DNA of 64,000 nucleotides from Chloroflexota bacterium. GTDB taxonomy: Bacteria; Chloroflexota; Limnocylindria; Limnocylindrales; CSP1-4. Shown here in pieces: positions 50,998-59,885 of this stretch. The stretch covers positions 31,606 through 95,605 of the forward strand of contig SCUO01000049.1 of the NCBI GenBank assembly GCA_004297395.1, read 5' to 3'. Below the pieces are notes generated by a model that worked only from the letters and a program-made list of their open reading frames with translations, ran no database searches and was not told where the DNA came from. Both the position numbers and the translations under genes were made by a program. Each line of letters opens with the position of its first letter. Positions within the stretch are counted from its first letter, which is position 1.

Positions 50998-51839
50998 TGG
51001 CCGCCGCCCCGGTCCCGCGCACCGGCACCCAGCCGGACGCCGACCTGCTGGTCAAGGCCCGCCACGTCACCAAGAAGTTCGGCGGCCTGACGGCCGTCAA
51101 TGCCGTCGACTTCGACATCCCGCGAGGCTCCATCGTCTCGCTCATCGGCCCGAACGGGGCCGGCAAGACCACCTTCTTCAACATGATCACAGGGGCCTAT
51201 ACCCCCACGGCCGGCACGATCACCTTCGACGGTCACCACCTCGTGACCCAGTCGGGCAACCGGATGCGATCCCTGAAGCCCCACGCGGTCACCGAGCTCG
51301 GGATCGGCAGGACATTTCAGAACATCCGTCTCTTCGGCACGATGTCGGCCCTCGACAACATCCGGGTCGGCCTCCACGTCCACCTCAAGAGCCACTGGTG
51401 GGACGCCGTGCTCCGGCTGCCGAGCATGCGGGCCGAGGAGGAATACTCGATCCAGCGGGGCGAGGAGCTCCTCGAGCTCGTTGGGCTCGAGGGCCGCGGC
51501 AACATCTGGGCCCGCAATCTGCCCTACGGCGACCAGCGCCGGCTCGAGATCGGGCGGGCCCTCGCCACGAACCCGAAGCTCCTCCTGCTCGACGAGCCGA
51601 CCGCCGGCATGAACAGCAGCGAGACGGCCGAGATGACCGCCTTCATCCGGAGCCTCCGGACCAGGTTGAACCTGAGCGTCCTCCTCATCGAACACGACAT
51701 GCGGGTCGTCATGGGCATCAGCGACCGGGTCACCGTCCTTGACTACGGCGAGGTCATCGCCGAGGGCTCCCCGGCCGAGGTCCGGGCCAACCCCCGGGTC
51801 GTCGAGGCCTACCTCGGCCGCGGCGCGGCGTCGAACTGA
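50997..51839 (+). CDS. livG: branched-chain amino acid ABC ATPase LivG
   Basis: A 280-residue ATPase with Walker A GPNGAGKTT, Q-loop IGRTFQNIRLFGTM, signature LPYGDQRRLEIGRAL, Walker B LLLLDEPTAGMNSSE and H-loop IEHDM. The signature LPYGxQR is the LivG form. The ATG overlaps the last base of the livM stop; a GTG 3 bp upstream is also possible. It ends 2 bp before livF. Confidence 0.95.
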   Translation: MAAAPVPRTGTQPDADLLVKARHVTKKFGGLTAVNAVDFDIPRGSIVSLIGPNGAGKTTFFNMITGAYTPTAGTITFDGHHLVTQSGNRMRSLKPHAVTELGIGRTFQNIRLFGTMSALDNIRVGLHVHLKSHWWDAVLRLPSMRAEEEYSIQRGEELLELVGLEGRGNIWARNLPYGDQRRLEIGRALATNPKLLLLDEPTAGMNSSETAEMTAFIRSLRTRLNLSVLLIEHDMRVVMGISDRVTVLDYGEVIAEGSPAEVRANPRVVEAYLGRGAASN

Positions 51840-51841
51840 CC

Positions 51842-52552
51842 ATGGCCCTTCTCGAGATCCGCGACATCCACACGTACTACGGGGCGATCCATGCCCTCCG
51901 GGGCGTCACGATGTCGGTCGAGGAAGGCGAGATCGTGACCCTCATCGGGTCGAACGGAGCCGGCAAGTCGACGACCCTGCGGACGATCTCCGGCCTGCTC
52001 CGGCCTCGCCAGGGCGAGATCCACCTGCGGGGCAAGCGGATCGACGGCCTGCGGCCCCACGAGATCGTCGAGCTCGGCGTCTGCCAGAGCCCCGAGGGGC
52101 GCCGGGTGTTCGCCCGGATGACCGTCCACGAGAACCTCGAGATGGGCGCCTTCTCGAGGCGCGAGAAGGTCCCGACGGCCGACTACGACCGGGTCTACGA
52201 CCTGTTCCCGCGCCTCCGGGAGCGGACCGCCCAGCGAGCCGGCACCCTGTCCGGCGGCGAGCAGCAGATGCTCGCCATCGGGCGGGCGCTCATGTCCGCG
52301 CCGAAGGTCCTGCTTCTCGACGAGCCCTCGATGGGCCTCGCCCCGATCCTCGTCGAGCAGATCTTCACGATCATCAAGACGATCAACGAGTCGGGCACGA
52401 CGGTCCTGCTCGTGGAGCAGAACGCGCTCATGGCCCTGGGCATCGCCAACCGTGGCTACATCCTCCAGAGCGGCGAGATCGTGCTCACCGATACCGCCGC
52501 CGTCCTGGCCGGCAACGAAGCCGTCCAGCGGGCGTATCTCGGGGGCGACTGA
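51842..52552 (+). CDS. livF: branched-chain amino acid ABC ATPase LivF
   Basis: A 236-residue ATPase with Walker A GSNGAGKST, Q-loop CQSPEGRRVFARMTV, signature LSGGEQQMLAIGRAL, Walker B LLLDEPSMGLAP and H-loop EQNALMAL. It forms the LivGF heterodimer that powers uptake. The transporter operon ends here or with the next gene 12 bp downstream. Confidence 0.95.
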   Translation: MALLEIRDIHTYYGAIHALRGVTMSVEEGEIVTLIGSNGAGKSTTLRTISGLLRPRQGEIHLRGKRIDGLRPHEIVELGVCQSPEGRRVFARMTVHENLEMGAFSRREKVPTADYDRVYDLFPRLRERTAQRAGTLSGGEQQMLAIGRALMSAPKVLLLDEPSMGLAPILVEQIFTIIKTINESGTTVLLVEQNALMALGIANRGYILQSGEIVLTDTAAVLAGNEAVQRAYLGGD

Positions 52553-52564
52553 CCCGGTCGGGTC

Positions 52565-53356
52565 ATGTCCGACCTGCAGCGCGTCCCGGGCCCTCGCCTG
52601 CCCCTCGGCAGGCATCTCGATGTCGTCGCCTTCGGCCTCATCGTCGTCGTCGGTGTCCTGATCGCCAAGCCGTGGGGTGAGACCGGCCCGGGACCGGGCA
52701 ATGCCGATCCGAGCTCGGCGGGGGCCTCCGCGGCGGCCTCGACCGGTGTCGTTGCCGCGCCGACCCCGTTCGAGGCGGGCTATCTCCTGGACCAGGCCGT
52801 CTTCGGGCCGTTCGAGCCGAATCCCGAGTGGAGCGTCTGGCCTGGCGGCATCTTCGTGACGGTCCTGTATGTCACCCGCGAGACGGAGGTGTCGGCGACG
52901 GCATCACCCGGACCGTCCGCCCCCTCGGCGACACCGTCGGCCGCCTCGCCCGCGCCGTCCGCCGACCCCGGGGAGTCGCCGTCGACCCCGGTTCCCCAGC
53001 CGGCCGCCTCTCCCGAGGCCGCTGCAGGATGGCCGGCCTCGATCGTCATCGGGCCGGGCGACCACCTCCTGTGGCTGGGCCTCGACACGCCGCTTGAGTG
53101 GACCGTCCGGGAAGTCCTCGTCTGGCGCCGGAACGAGGACAGCGGCCGTGTGTCCGTGCCCGTTGTCGAGCTGGCGTCGCAATGGGGGCCGCACTTCACG
53201 ATCATCGGGATCCCCGTGGCGCCGGGCTCCGATCGCCTGGCGATCTGGCCGATGGGCACCTACGACCTCGAGGCGACCCTCGGTCCCGACGGCTCACGGC
53301 GAACGATCCGGATCGAGATCGAGACGCTCGACCCGGAACCGACGCCAGCTCCGTGA
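52565..53356 (+). CDS. membrane-anchored hypothetical protein
   Basis: A 263-residue protein with one membrane helix near residues 19-35 (VVAFGLIVVVGVLIAKP) and two low-complexity Ser/Ala/Pro stretches. The C-terminal 110 residues are beta-rich (SIVIGPGDHLLWLGL, TVREVLVWRRNEDSG), possibly an immunoglobulin-like fold. No family recognised. It follows livF by 12 bp and may be co-transcribed. Confidence 0.7.
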   Translation: MSDLQRVPGPRLPLGRHLDVVAFGLIVVVGVLIAKPWGETGPGPGNADPSSAGASAAASTGVVAAPTPFEAGYLLDQAVFGPFEPNPEWSVWPGGIFVTVLYVTRETEVSATASPGPSAPSATPSAASPAPSADPGESPSTPVPQPAASPEAAAGWPASIVIGPGDHLLWLGLDTPLEWTVREVLVWRRNEDSGRVSVPVVELASQWGPHFTIIGIPVAPGSDRLAIWPMGTYDLEATLGPDGSRRTIRIEIETLDPEPTPAP

Positions 53357-53371
53357 GCGACCACGGCGGTC

Positions 53372-53812
53372 TCAGTAGCGCGGCGGCTCCCGGAAGACCT
53401 CGTACGTCGCTCGAGCCAGCATCACCAAGCCGATCCCGGTCAGCCACAGGCCGGGGCCCCGGGTGAAGACGTCGGTGGGCTGGTCGAAGATGAAGGCGCG
53501 CAGGCCGACGAGCTCCAGGATCCGGAGCCCGAAGCCCACCCAGCCGATCGCGGCCAGGATCGCGTAGGCCGGCCACCGATCGACGCCGATCGGACGTTCC
53601 GCAGCGTACGGCAGGGTCACGAAGGCGATCGTCGCCAGGGCCGCGACGAAGACCAGGATTCCGAACCCGTCGAAGGCGTTGCCCCCGATCGTCGGGACGC
53701 AGCCTTCGCACCCGACCGACCACCACGGCAGCAGGCAGCCGACCGCGACGACCACGGCCGCGATTGCGGCGAGCAGGCGGGCCCGGCCGACCGGGCGACG
53801 ATGCATCGTCAT
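53372..53812 (-). CDS. four-helix membrane protein of unknown function
   Basis: A 146-residue membrane protein: LLAAIAAVVVAVGCLLPWW, then a short loop with the cysteines SVGCEGCVP, then three more hydrophobic stretches ending in GPGLWLTGIGLVMLARA. The ATG overlaps the hpt stop by 4 bp. Family unknown. Confidence 0.75.
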   Translation of the reverse strand: MTMHRRPVGRARLLAAIAAVVVAVGCLLPWWSVGCEGCVPTIGGNAFDGFGILVFVAALATIAFVTLPYAAERPIGVDRWPAYAILAAIGWVGFGLRILELVGLRAFIFDQPTDVFTRGPGLWLTGIGLVMLARATYEVFREPPRY

Positions 53813-54375
53813 CCCGGGTCCGCGTAGACCTCGGGCTTGAGGACGCCGACGAACCGAAGGTTCCGGTAGTGCTCGCCGTAGTCGAGCCCGTAGCCCACCA
53901 CGAACTGGTCCGGGATCGTGAAGCCGGTGTAGTCGACCGGGATCTCGACGAGCCGTCGCGCGGGCTTGTCGAGGAGGGTGCAGATCCTGAGCGAGTGGGG
54001 CTTCTTGCCGCCCAGGTAGCGGACGAGGTAGTTCAGGGTCAGGCCGGTGTCGATGATGTCCTCGCAGATGAGGACGTCCTCGCCCTCGATGCTCGAGGAC
54101 AGGTCCTTCAGGATCCGGACGAGTCCCGACGATTCGGTCGTCGCGCCGCCGTACGAGGACACCTCCATCAGGTCGATCCGCAGCGGCAGGGTGATCGAGC
54201 GCATCAGGTCGGCCATGAACGGCAGCGAGCCCTTGAGGACGCTGACGAGGGTCAGCTTGCGTCCGGCGTAGTCGGCGCTGACCTGGGCGCCGAGCTCGGC
54301 CACCCGGGCCTGGATCTGGCCCTCGGTGAGCAGGATCTCCCCGATGTCGGCTTGCATGTCGTCGGTCGTCGTCAT
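53809..54375 (-). CDS. hpt: hypoxanthine phosphoribosyltransferase
   Basis: A 188-residue type I phosphoribosyltransferase. It has LVSVLKGSLPFMADLMR, MEVSSYGG with the flexible loop, the PRPP motif VLICEDIIDTGLT and a C-terminal DYGEHYRNLRFVGVLKPEVY. It converts hypoxanthine or guanine to nucleotides in purine salvage. The ATG overlaps the upstream nuclease-like gene by 4 bp; AGGAGG lies about 12 nt upstream. Confidence 0.95.
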   Translation of the reverse strand: MTTTDDMQADIGEILLTEGQIQARVAELGAQVSADYAGRKLTLVSVLKGSLPFMADLMRSITLPLRIDLMEVSSYGGATTESSGLVRILKDLSSSIEGEDVLICEDIIDTGLTLNYLVRYLGGKKPHSLRICTLLDKPARRLVEIPVDYTGFTIPDQFVVGYGLDYGEHYRNLRFVGVLKPEVYADPG

Positions 54376-55214
54376 CGCGAAGCGGGATCCTCCTGGCGGT
54401 GGCCGCTCGAGAGCCTGGCGGAGGTGTCGGCCGGGCCGCGCGCGGCTGCCCGCGCCGCCGCCGCGGCGCGCCGGCGGCGGGATCGCGACGCGTTGCGTCG
54501 GACGACGGTCGGCCCACCGGAGCCCGATCGGGCAACTGACAGCACGCCGGCGCCCGCCGGACGTTCGGTATCGGAGGAGCCGGCCGAGTCCGACCCGGGT
54601 CCCGAAGCGGCGCTCGTGCCATCCCCGCGATCGCTTCCGGAATCGGCGCTGGCATCGGGCCCGGTGATCGCCGCCGCCTCGAGGCCCAGCTCCCTGCCCC
54701 GGTCGGGCACGACCTGACCGAGCGTTCCGGACATGGAATCGGCCAGCCCAAGGCGCCCGTACTTGAGCATCATCGCCCGGAAATCGCGGGCGTAGAAGAG
54801 CTTGATCCGGATGTCGGGATACAGCTCTCGCAGCCGGCGCAGCTTGCGGTTCTTCTTCCGGACCAGGCTCTGCTTGAGCGTCGTCAGCTCGAGGAACAGG
54901 TCCAGGTCCGGGAGGTAGAAGTCCGGCGAGAAGCTCTCGACGACGACGCCGTCCATGTTCCAGAGGATCGGGAACATCCGCGGCTCGTACTCCCAGCGGA
55001 CGCCGTAGAAGTCGAGGATCCGGGCCATCTCCGTCTCGCTGCCGTGAGCGAACGGCGGCCACGGCCTGCCGGCCGCGTCCGTCCCGGTCGGGGCCAGGAC
55101 CGTCCCCACCGGTCCGCCGTCAATCGGCTTCCCGACGTCCCGGGCCGCGGCCACGATGTCGGACGCCGTTGCATCGACCGTCGCCTCGGTATCGCCCGGC
55201 GTCGGAACGGTCAT
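54372..55214 (-). CDS. conserved protein with restriction-endonuclease-like fold, hpt-linked
   Basis: A 280-residue protein. Residues 60-155 have the form of a PD-(D/E)XK domain: ARILDFYGVRWEYEPRMF, SFSPDFYLPDLDLFLELTTLK (P97-D98, E109, K114), then KKNRKLRRLRELYPDIRIKL. The C-terminal 120 residues are Ser/Ala/Gly/Arg-rich and look disordered. The function is unknown. It overlaps both a zinc-ribbon gene and hpt. Confidence 0.7.
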   Translation of the reverse strand: MTVPTPGDTEATVDATASDIVAAARDVGKPIDGGPVGTVLAPTGTDAAGRPWPPFAHGSETEMARILDFYGVRWEYEPRMFPILWNMDGVVVESFSPDFYLPDLDLFLELTTLKQSLVRKKNRKLRRLRELYPDIRIKLFYARDFRAMMLKYGRLGLADSMSGTLGQVVPDRGRELGLEAAAITGPDASADSGSDRGDGTSAASGPGSDSAGSSDTERPAGAGVLSVARSGSGGPTVVRRNASRSRRRRAAAAARAAARGPADTSARLSSGHRQEDPASR

Positions 55215-55591
55215 GCGGATCGCCCGGACCGACGCAGGTCGGGCCGGGCCGCCCAGCCGGCGTGGCCCGCCGGGCGGACGAGGTCGTCGAGGTCGCCCGT
55301 CCAGGCGGCGAGGAAGGCGTGCATGTCGAGGACATCGTCCGCGCTGACCGGATCGGCACCCGCGAGACGCACGGCCTCGGGAGCGACCGGCGGCGGCCCG
55401 GCGGCGGGCACCACCGTCGCGTCGGCGACGAAGACGAGTGACGTGCTGCCGCACCCGGGGCAGTCAAGCTGCAGGAACAACAGGTCGTCGCGTTGCGCCA
55501 GGAGCCGGATCCGCGCACCGGGGACGTGCTCCTCGCAGACGGTGCACCCCATCCCGTCGAGCAGCGCGCCGAGGTGATCCTGCGGACCCAT
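55211..55591 (-). CDS. small zinc-ribbon-like protein
   Basis: A 126-residue protein with two cysteine pairs, C-T-V-C near residue 16 and C-P-G-C near residue 45, arranged as a zinc ribbon. It is followed by a Pro/Ala linker and a helical DVLDMHAFLAAWTGDLDDLV segment. TACACT ends 8 nt before the ATG without a Shine-Dalgarno, so it is probably leaderless. It is first in the operon with the nuclease-like protein, hpt and the membrane protein. Confidence 0.7.
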   Translation of the reverse strand: MGPQDHLGALLDGMGCTVCEEHVPGARIRLLAQRDDLLFLQLDCPGCGSTSLVFVADATVVPAAGPPPVAPEAVRLAGADPVSADDVLDMHAFLAAWTGDLDDLVRPAGHAGWAARPDLRRSGRSA

Positions 55592-55641
55592 CCAGCCGGA
55601 GTGTAGCGGGTCGGGCCGTTCCACGGCGAGACCGGGCCACC

Positions 55642-55670
55642 TTGCGGTTGATACCCCCAGGGGGTATGAT
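55642..55670 (+). promoter_or_regulatory. csoR promoter with CsoR-type operator
   Basis: -35 TTGCGG (55642-55647), a 17-bp spacer and -10 TATGAT (55665-55670). The spacer holds a perfect palindrome ATACCCCC-A-GGGGGTAT (55651-55667), the usual CsoR/RcnR-like G-tract operator. This predicts that apo-CsoR represses its own gene and copper releases it. Confidence 0.8.
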
Positions 55671-55722
55671 CCGGGGGATCGACGCCCGCCGGGCGCCGGG
55701 AGCGGAGCGCAACCCAGGACCC

Positions 55723-56073
55723 ATGTCCGCGACACCGGCACATACCGCCAGCCACGGCACGGGCGACACCTTCCGGCACAGCTACTCGAAGGACAAGGCG
55801 CAGCTGGTTCGCCGGCTCGCCCGGATCGAGGGCCAGGTCCGCGGGATCGCCCGGATGATCGAGCGCGAGGAGTATTGCGTCGACATCCTCCAGCAGACGG
55901 CCGCCCTGCGCGCCGCCGTGGATTCGCTGGCGATCCTCGTCCTGGAAGATCACGTCCAGGGCTGCGTCCGGACTGCGGCCGAGCACGGCGACGCGGACCG
56001 CTACGTCGACGAGGTCGTCGACGTCGTCCGGAGGACGCTCGGCCGGCCCGTCCGAGGCGCCACCCGAGGGTGA
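55723..56073 (+). CDS. csoR: CsoR-type metal-sensing repressor
   Basis: A 116-residue all-helical repressor of the CsoR/RcnR family. Residues QLVRRLARIEGQVRGIARMIEREEYCVDILQQ carry the conserved cysteine, and EDHVQGCV gives the histidine and second cysteine of the C-H-C Cu(I) site. AGGA precedes the ATG. No copper chaperone or P-type ATPase gene lies in this window, so other targets are elsewhere. Confidence 0.92.
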   Translation: MSATPAHTASHGTGDTFRHSYSKDKAQLVRRLARIEGQVRGIARMIEREEYCVDILQQTAALRAAVDSLAILVLEDHVQGCVRTAAEHGDADRYVDEVVDVVRRTLGRPVRGATRG

Positions 56074-56079
56074 TCCACC

Positions 56080-56127
56080 GGTTATCCACCGACGACCGCG
56101 CACAACCGGGGGTCGAGGTGGATAACC
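56080..56127. promoter_or_regulatory. two inverted DnaA-box-like sequences before rsmG
   Basis: TTATCCACC (56082-56090) and its reverse complement (56117-56125) each match the DnaA-box consensus at 8 of 9 bases. With flanking bases they form an 11-bp inverted repeat separated by 26 bp. They lie in the gap between csoR and rsmG, a gene often found near oriC. Confidence 0.5.
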
Positions 56128-56268
56128 CCGTTGACGCGGCCGCAACGCCCGACTAACGTCCGGCATCCGCAACAGGACGGCACGGGGAGCGCGGCTCGCG
56201 AGGGGCTCGGGGAGACCCGACCGCGAACCGGTCGAGGCGCGCCAGACCGAAGCCACGGTTGCGAACGA

Positions 56269-57102
56269 ATGACGACGCCGGGGGCGGCTCTCTCCGGCGG
56301 CGGCGCGTCACCTCCCCAGGAGGCACGCCTGAACCGCCAGCGAGAACCGCTCCCGACGGACGTCGCCTCCCTCCCGGCCCTGCCCGCCGGCTACGCGCAC
56401 GCCCTGGACGGGGCGCTCCGAGCGCTTGGGATCCAGCTGGGTTCGGAGGCCCGCACTGCGATCGACGGCCACGTCCGGCTCCTGCTCGCCTGGAACGCGG
56501 CGATCAACCTCACCGCCATCACCGACCCCGCGGAGGTGGCTCGCCGTCATGTCGCGGACAGCCTCTCTGCGCTCGAGGTGATCCGCTCCGGCGCCCACGC
56601 GACCATCCTCGACATCGGCAGCGGCGGCGGCTTCCCGGGCCTGCCCCTCGCCGCGGCGCTGGCCGACTCGCGGGTCCTGCTGGTCGACGCCACGGCCAAG
56701 AAGGTCGCCTTCCTCGACGCCGCGCGGCGGGCCACAGGGCTCGCCGGGCGTGTGGACGTCGCGGCGGCACGGGCCGAGTCGATCGGGCTTCGGGGCCCGC
56801 GAGGCGGCTGGGACGTCGTGACCGCCCGGGCCGTCGGATCGCTCGCCGACCTCGTCGAGCTGGCCATGCCGGTCCTGGGGCCGGGCGGGCGACTGGTTGC
56901 CTGGAAGCGGGGCGACATCGCCGTGGAGCTCGAGGCTGCCCGGCGCGCCGCCGCCGCGCTGGGCTCGGGCGAGCCCGAGATCCTCCCTGTCGCGGGCTCG
57001 GTGGACCTGCCCGGCCACGTCCTCGTCATCGTCCGCAAGGTGGCCGCGACCCCGGCCGGCTTCCCGCGCGACCCGGCCGTCCGCCGGCGGCGGCCATGGT
57101 GA
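56269..57102 (+). CDS. rsmG: 16S rRNA (guanine527-N7)-methyltransferase RsmG
   Basis: A 277-residue Rossmann methyltransferase. The core has WNAAINLTAITDPAEVARRHVADSL, SAM motif ILDIGSGGGFPGLPLA, VLLVDATAKKVAFLD and VVTARAVGSLADLVELAMPVL. It methylates the 530 loop of 16S rRNA. A 45-residue N-terminal extension is not typical, so a later start is possible. The C-terminus adds a basic PRDPAVRRRRPW tail. Confidence 0.93.
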   Translation: MTTPGAALSGGGASPPQEARLNRQREPLPTDVASLPALPAGYAHALDGALRALGIQLGSEARTAIDGHVRLLLAWNAAINLTAITDPAEVARRHVADSLSALEVIRSGAHATILDIGSGGGFPGLPLAAALADSRVLLVDATAKKVAFLDAARRATGLAGRVDVAAARAESIGLRGPRGGWDVVTARAVGSLADLVELAMPVLGPGGRLVAWKRGDIAVELEAARRAAAALGSGEPEILPVAGSVDLPGHVLVIVRKVAATPAGFPRDPAVRRRRPW

Positions 57103-57130
57103 GCGCGGACGCTGCTACGCTGGCGGACGC

Positions 57131-57853
57131 ATGCGGATCGCGGTCCTGTCGGACATCCACTCCAACCTCGTGGCGCTCGACGCGGTCCTCGCGGCCACCG
57201 GCCCCGTGGACGGAGTCTGGCACCTCGGCGACGTCGTCGGCTACGGTCCGGAGCCCGACGGCGTGGTCGCCCGGCTCGGAGCGATCGGGGCGACCGGCGT
57301 GAAGGGCAACCACGATGCCGCAGCGACCGGCGGGCTCGAGATCGAGTGGTTCAATCCGGACGCCCGGCGGGCGATGGAGTGGACCCGGACGACGATCAGC
57401 CGGGCCACGGGCACGTGGCTCGATGGATTGCCAAAGACGCACCGCGACGGCGACTGGACGCTCGTCCACGGCAGCCCGCGCGAGCCGATCTGGGAGTACA
57501 TCACCTCGGTCCCCGTCGCCCGGGCGAACCTGGCCGTCCTCGGGACCCGGGTCGGCCTCCACGGCCATACCCACATCCCGGCTGCCTTCCTGGAGGAGGA
57601 CGGCCGGGTCGAGGTCGTCAGCCCGGGCGACGGCTCGGTCCTGGAGCTCCGCGGTCGGCGGGCCCTGGTGAACCCGGGCAGCGTGGGCCAGCCTCGCGAC
57701 GGCGATCCCCGCAGCTCGTTCCTCGTCCTCGACACGGAGGCCGATTCGGTGACCTGGCATCGCGTCGCCTACGACGTCGGCCCGGTCCAGGCAGCGATGC
57801 GAGCGACGGGCCTGCCGGCCTCGCTCGCCGCGCGGCTCAGCGTCGGCCTGTGA
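57131..57853 (+). CDS. metallophosphoesterase, YfcE/MJ0936-like
   Basis: A 240-residue calcineurin-like phosphoesterase with all motifs: LSDIHSN (metal D and H), GDVVGYGPEP (GD), GNHD and GLHGHTHIPA (GHxH). The family hydrolyses phosphodiesters or phosphomonoesters with a bimetal centre. TACGCT ends 9 nt before the ATG, so the mRNA may be leaderless. Its target is not indicated. Confidence 0.9.
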   Translation: MRIAVLSDIHSNLVALDAVLAATGPVDGVWHLGDVVGYGPEPDGVVARLGAIGATGVKGNHDAAATGGLEIEWFNPDARRAMEWTRTTISRATGTWLDGLPKTHRDGDWTLVHGSPREPIWEYITSVPVARANLAVLGTRVGLHGHTHIPAAFLEEDGRVEVVSPGDGSVLELRGRRALVNPGSVGQPRDGDPRSSFLVLDTEADSVTWHRVAYDVGPVQAAMRATGLPASLAARLSVGL

Positions 57854-57875
57854 CCACCGCTCGCGCCGCTTCCGC

Positions 57876-59885
57876 ATGATCGGCGGCCGCCAGCCCTTGC
57901 GGGGCCGCAAGCTCGGCGACCGGCGCGTCCGCGTCGAGCGGCCCCATGCCGCCTACTTCCGCTGGAGCGGCAAGGGCGTCATGACCGCGAAGGCCTCGGC
58001 CAGCCGCCCGACGACGGGGTTCGGCAGTGCCCTGGCGACCGTTCGTCACGCCCTCCTGGGTCGCCCGCTCGCGTCCGGCGAGGAGATCGGCGAGCGCCTC
58101 TCGAAGAAGAAAGCCCTCGCGATCTTCAGCTCGGACGCGATCTCGTCCTCGGCCTACGCGACCGAGGAGATCCTCCGCGTCCTCATCCTCGGCGGCGCCG
58201 CCGCCCTTGCCTTCGGTCTCGAGGTCGCGATCGCCATCGCCATCCTCCTCATCGTCGTCGCGATCAGCTATCGCCAGGTCTGCCTCGCCTACCCGACTGG
58301 CGGCGGCTCGTACTCGGTTTCGAAGCGCAACTTTGGGCGAAACGTCTCGCTCATTGCGGCCTCCGCGCTCCTCATCGATTACGTCATGACGGTCGCCGTG
58401 TCGACAACGTCGGCGGTCGAGCAGATCACCTCGGCGATCCCGGGCCTCCACGACCAGCGGGTCGTCATCGGCGTTGCCGCAATCGCCCTCATCACGATCG
58501 GCAATCTCCGGGGCCTGCGCGAGGCCGGGAACATCTTCGCCATCCCGACCTACCTGTTCCTCGGCTCGGCGTTCCTGATGATCGCCATCGGCGCGTTCCG
58601 GATCGTCGTTGGCGGCGAGGGCGGCACGTTCCCCCCCGAGGTCGTTGCCCAGGCCGCCAAGATCCCGGAACAGGTCACGGCGCTCCTGCTGCTGCGGGCC
58701 TTCGCCGCCGGCGCCGTCGCCCTGACCGGGACCGAGGCGATCGCCACCGGCGTGCCGGCGTTCCAGCCACCGGAATCGAAGAACGCCGCGACGACCCTGG
58801 CCGCGATGGCCGCGCTCCTCGGGATCCTCTTCATCGGGATCACCTTCCTGGCGGTGAACTTCGGGATCACCCACCTGGAGTTTCCTGAGAAGCAGACGGT
58901 CATCAGCCAGGTCGCCCGGCGCGTCTACGGCGACGGCTCGATCCCGTTCTACCTCTTCCAGGCGTTCACGGCGCTGTTGCTGTTCCTCGCCGCGAACACC
59001 AGCTTCAACGCCTTCCCGAGGCTCCTCGCGATCCTTGCCGGCGACTCCCACATGCCCCGCCAGTTCGCCTTCCGCGGCGATCGCCTGGCCTTCTCCTACG
59101 GGATCATCGCCCTTGCCGTGGTGGCATCGCTCCTGATCGTCGCCTTCAACGGCGAGACCCACCTGCTCATCCCGCTCTATGCGGTCGGCGTCTTCATCGA
59201 CTTCACGATCAGCCAGGCCGGCATGATCCGGCACTGGCTGCGCGAGCGGCCGGCTGGCTGGCAGCGGCGCCTGGCAATCAACGCCTTCGGCTGCACGCTC
59301 ACCGCGATCGTCGCGGTCGTGGTGACCTACGCGAAATGGCCGGCGTCGGCCATCGTCCTCGTCCTGATCCCGTCGCTCGTGCTGCTGATGCTCGGGATCC
59401 GGCGCCAGTACGAGGGCCAGGCGACCGAGCTCCACGTTCGCGAGGACATCGTCTTCGCCGGCCCCAATCGCGAGCAGCGGGCGGTCGTGCCGGTGAACGG
59501 CATCAACCGGGCCGTCGTCCAGGCGGTGACCTTCGCCCGGACCGTGGCCCAGGACGTGCGGGCGGTGTACGTCACCGAGGACGCCGCCGACGCCGAGGCG
59601 ATGCGCAGGCGCTGGGAGCAACAGCTGCCCGGCGTCCCCCTGGTCATCGTCGAATCCCCGTATCGGGCGATCGTCGAGCCGTTCATCGCCTACCTCGACG
59701 TCCTGGACGAGACCTGGCCGCCCGATCGCGAGGCCCCGGTCACGATCGTGGTCCTGCCCGAGTACGTCGCGAAGCGGTGGTGGGACCGGGTCCTCTACAA
59801 CCAGACCGCGAAGCGCCTCAAGGCGGCCATCGTCGGGCGCGACCACACGGTCATCGCGGACGTTCCGTATCGCCGGGATCATTAG
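57876..59885 (+). CDS. KimA-like APC-superfamily transporter (probable K+ importer)
   Basis: A 669-residue transporter. About 12 membrane segments (residues 95-500) begin with LSKKKALAIFSSDAISSSAY and ATEEILRVLILGG, a form typical of KimA/YdaO proteins. The C-terminal 150 residues (NGINRAVVQAVTFARTVAQD onward) are cytosolic and USP-like, as in KimA. KimA imports potassium with protons and is c-di-AMP regulated. The adjacent USP and two TrkA genes support a potassium role. The start at 57876 keeps a basic leader; ATG at 57981 is an alternative. Confidence 0.82.
   Translation: MIGGRQPLRGRKLGDRRVRVERPHAAYFRWSGKGVMTAKASASRPTTGFGSALATVRHALLGRPLASGEEIGERLSKKKALAIFSSDAISSSAYATEEILRVLILGGAAALAFGLEVAIAIAILLIVVAISYRQVCLAYPTGGGSYSVSKRNFGRNVSLIAASALLIDYVMTVAVSTTSAVEQITSAIPGLHDQRVVIGVAAIALITIGNLRGLREAGNIFAIPTYLFLGSAFLMIAIGAFRIVVGGEGGTFPPEVVAQAAKIPEQVTALLLLRAFAAGAVALTGTEAIATGVPAFQPPESKNAATTLAAMAALLGILFIGITFLAVNFGITHLEFPEKQTVISQVARRVYGDGSIPFYLFQAFTALLLFLAANTSFNAFPRLLAILAGDSHMPRQFAFRGDRLAFSYGIIALAVVASLLIVAFNGETHLLIPLYAVGVFIDFTISQAGMIRHWLRERPAGWQRRLAINAFGCTLTAIVAVVVTYAKWPASAIVLVLIPSLVLLMLGIRRQYEGQATELHVREDIVFAGPNREQRAVVPVNGINRAVVQAVTFARTVAQDVRAVYVTEDAADAEAMRRRWEQQLPGVPLVIVESPYRAIVEPFIAYLDVLDETWPPDREAPVTIVVLPEYVAKRWWDRVLYNQTAKRLKAAIVGRDHTVIADVPYRRDH

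Noticed and set aside
56074..56268. Chromosome replication origin
   Set aside because: Only two DnaA-like boxes, no AT-rich unwinding region, and no dnaA/parAB/dnaN nearby; kept only as a DnaA-box finding.
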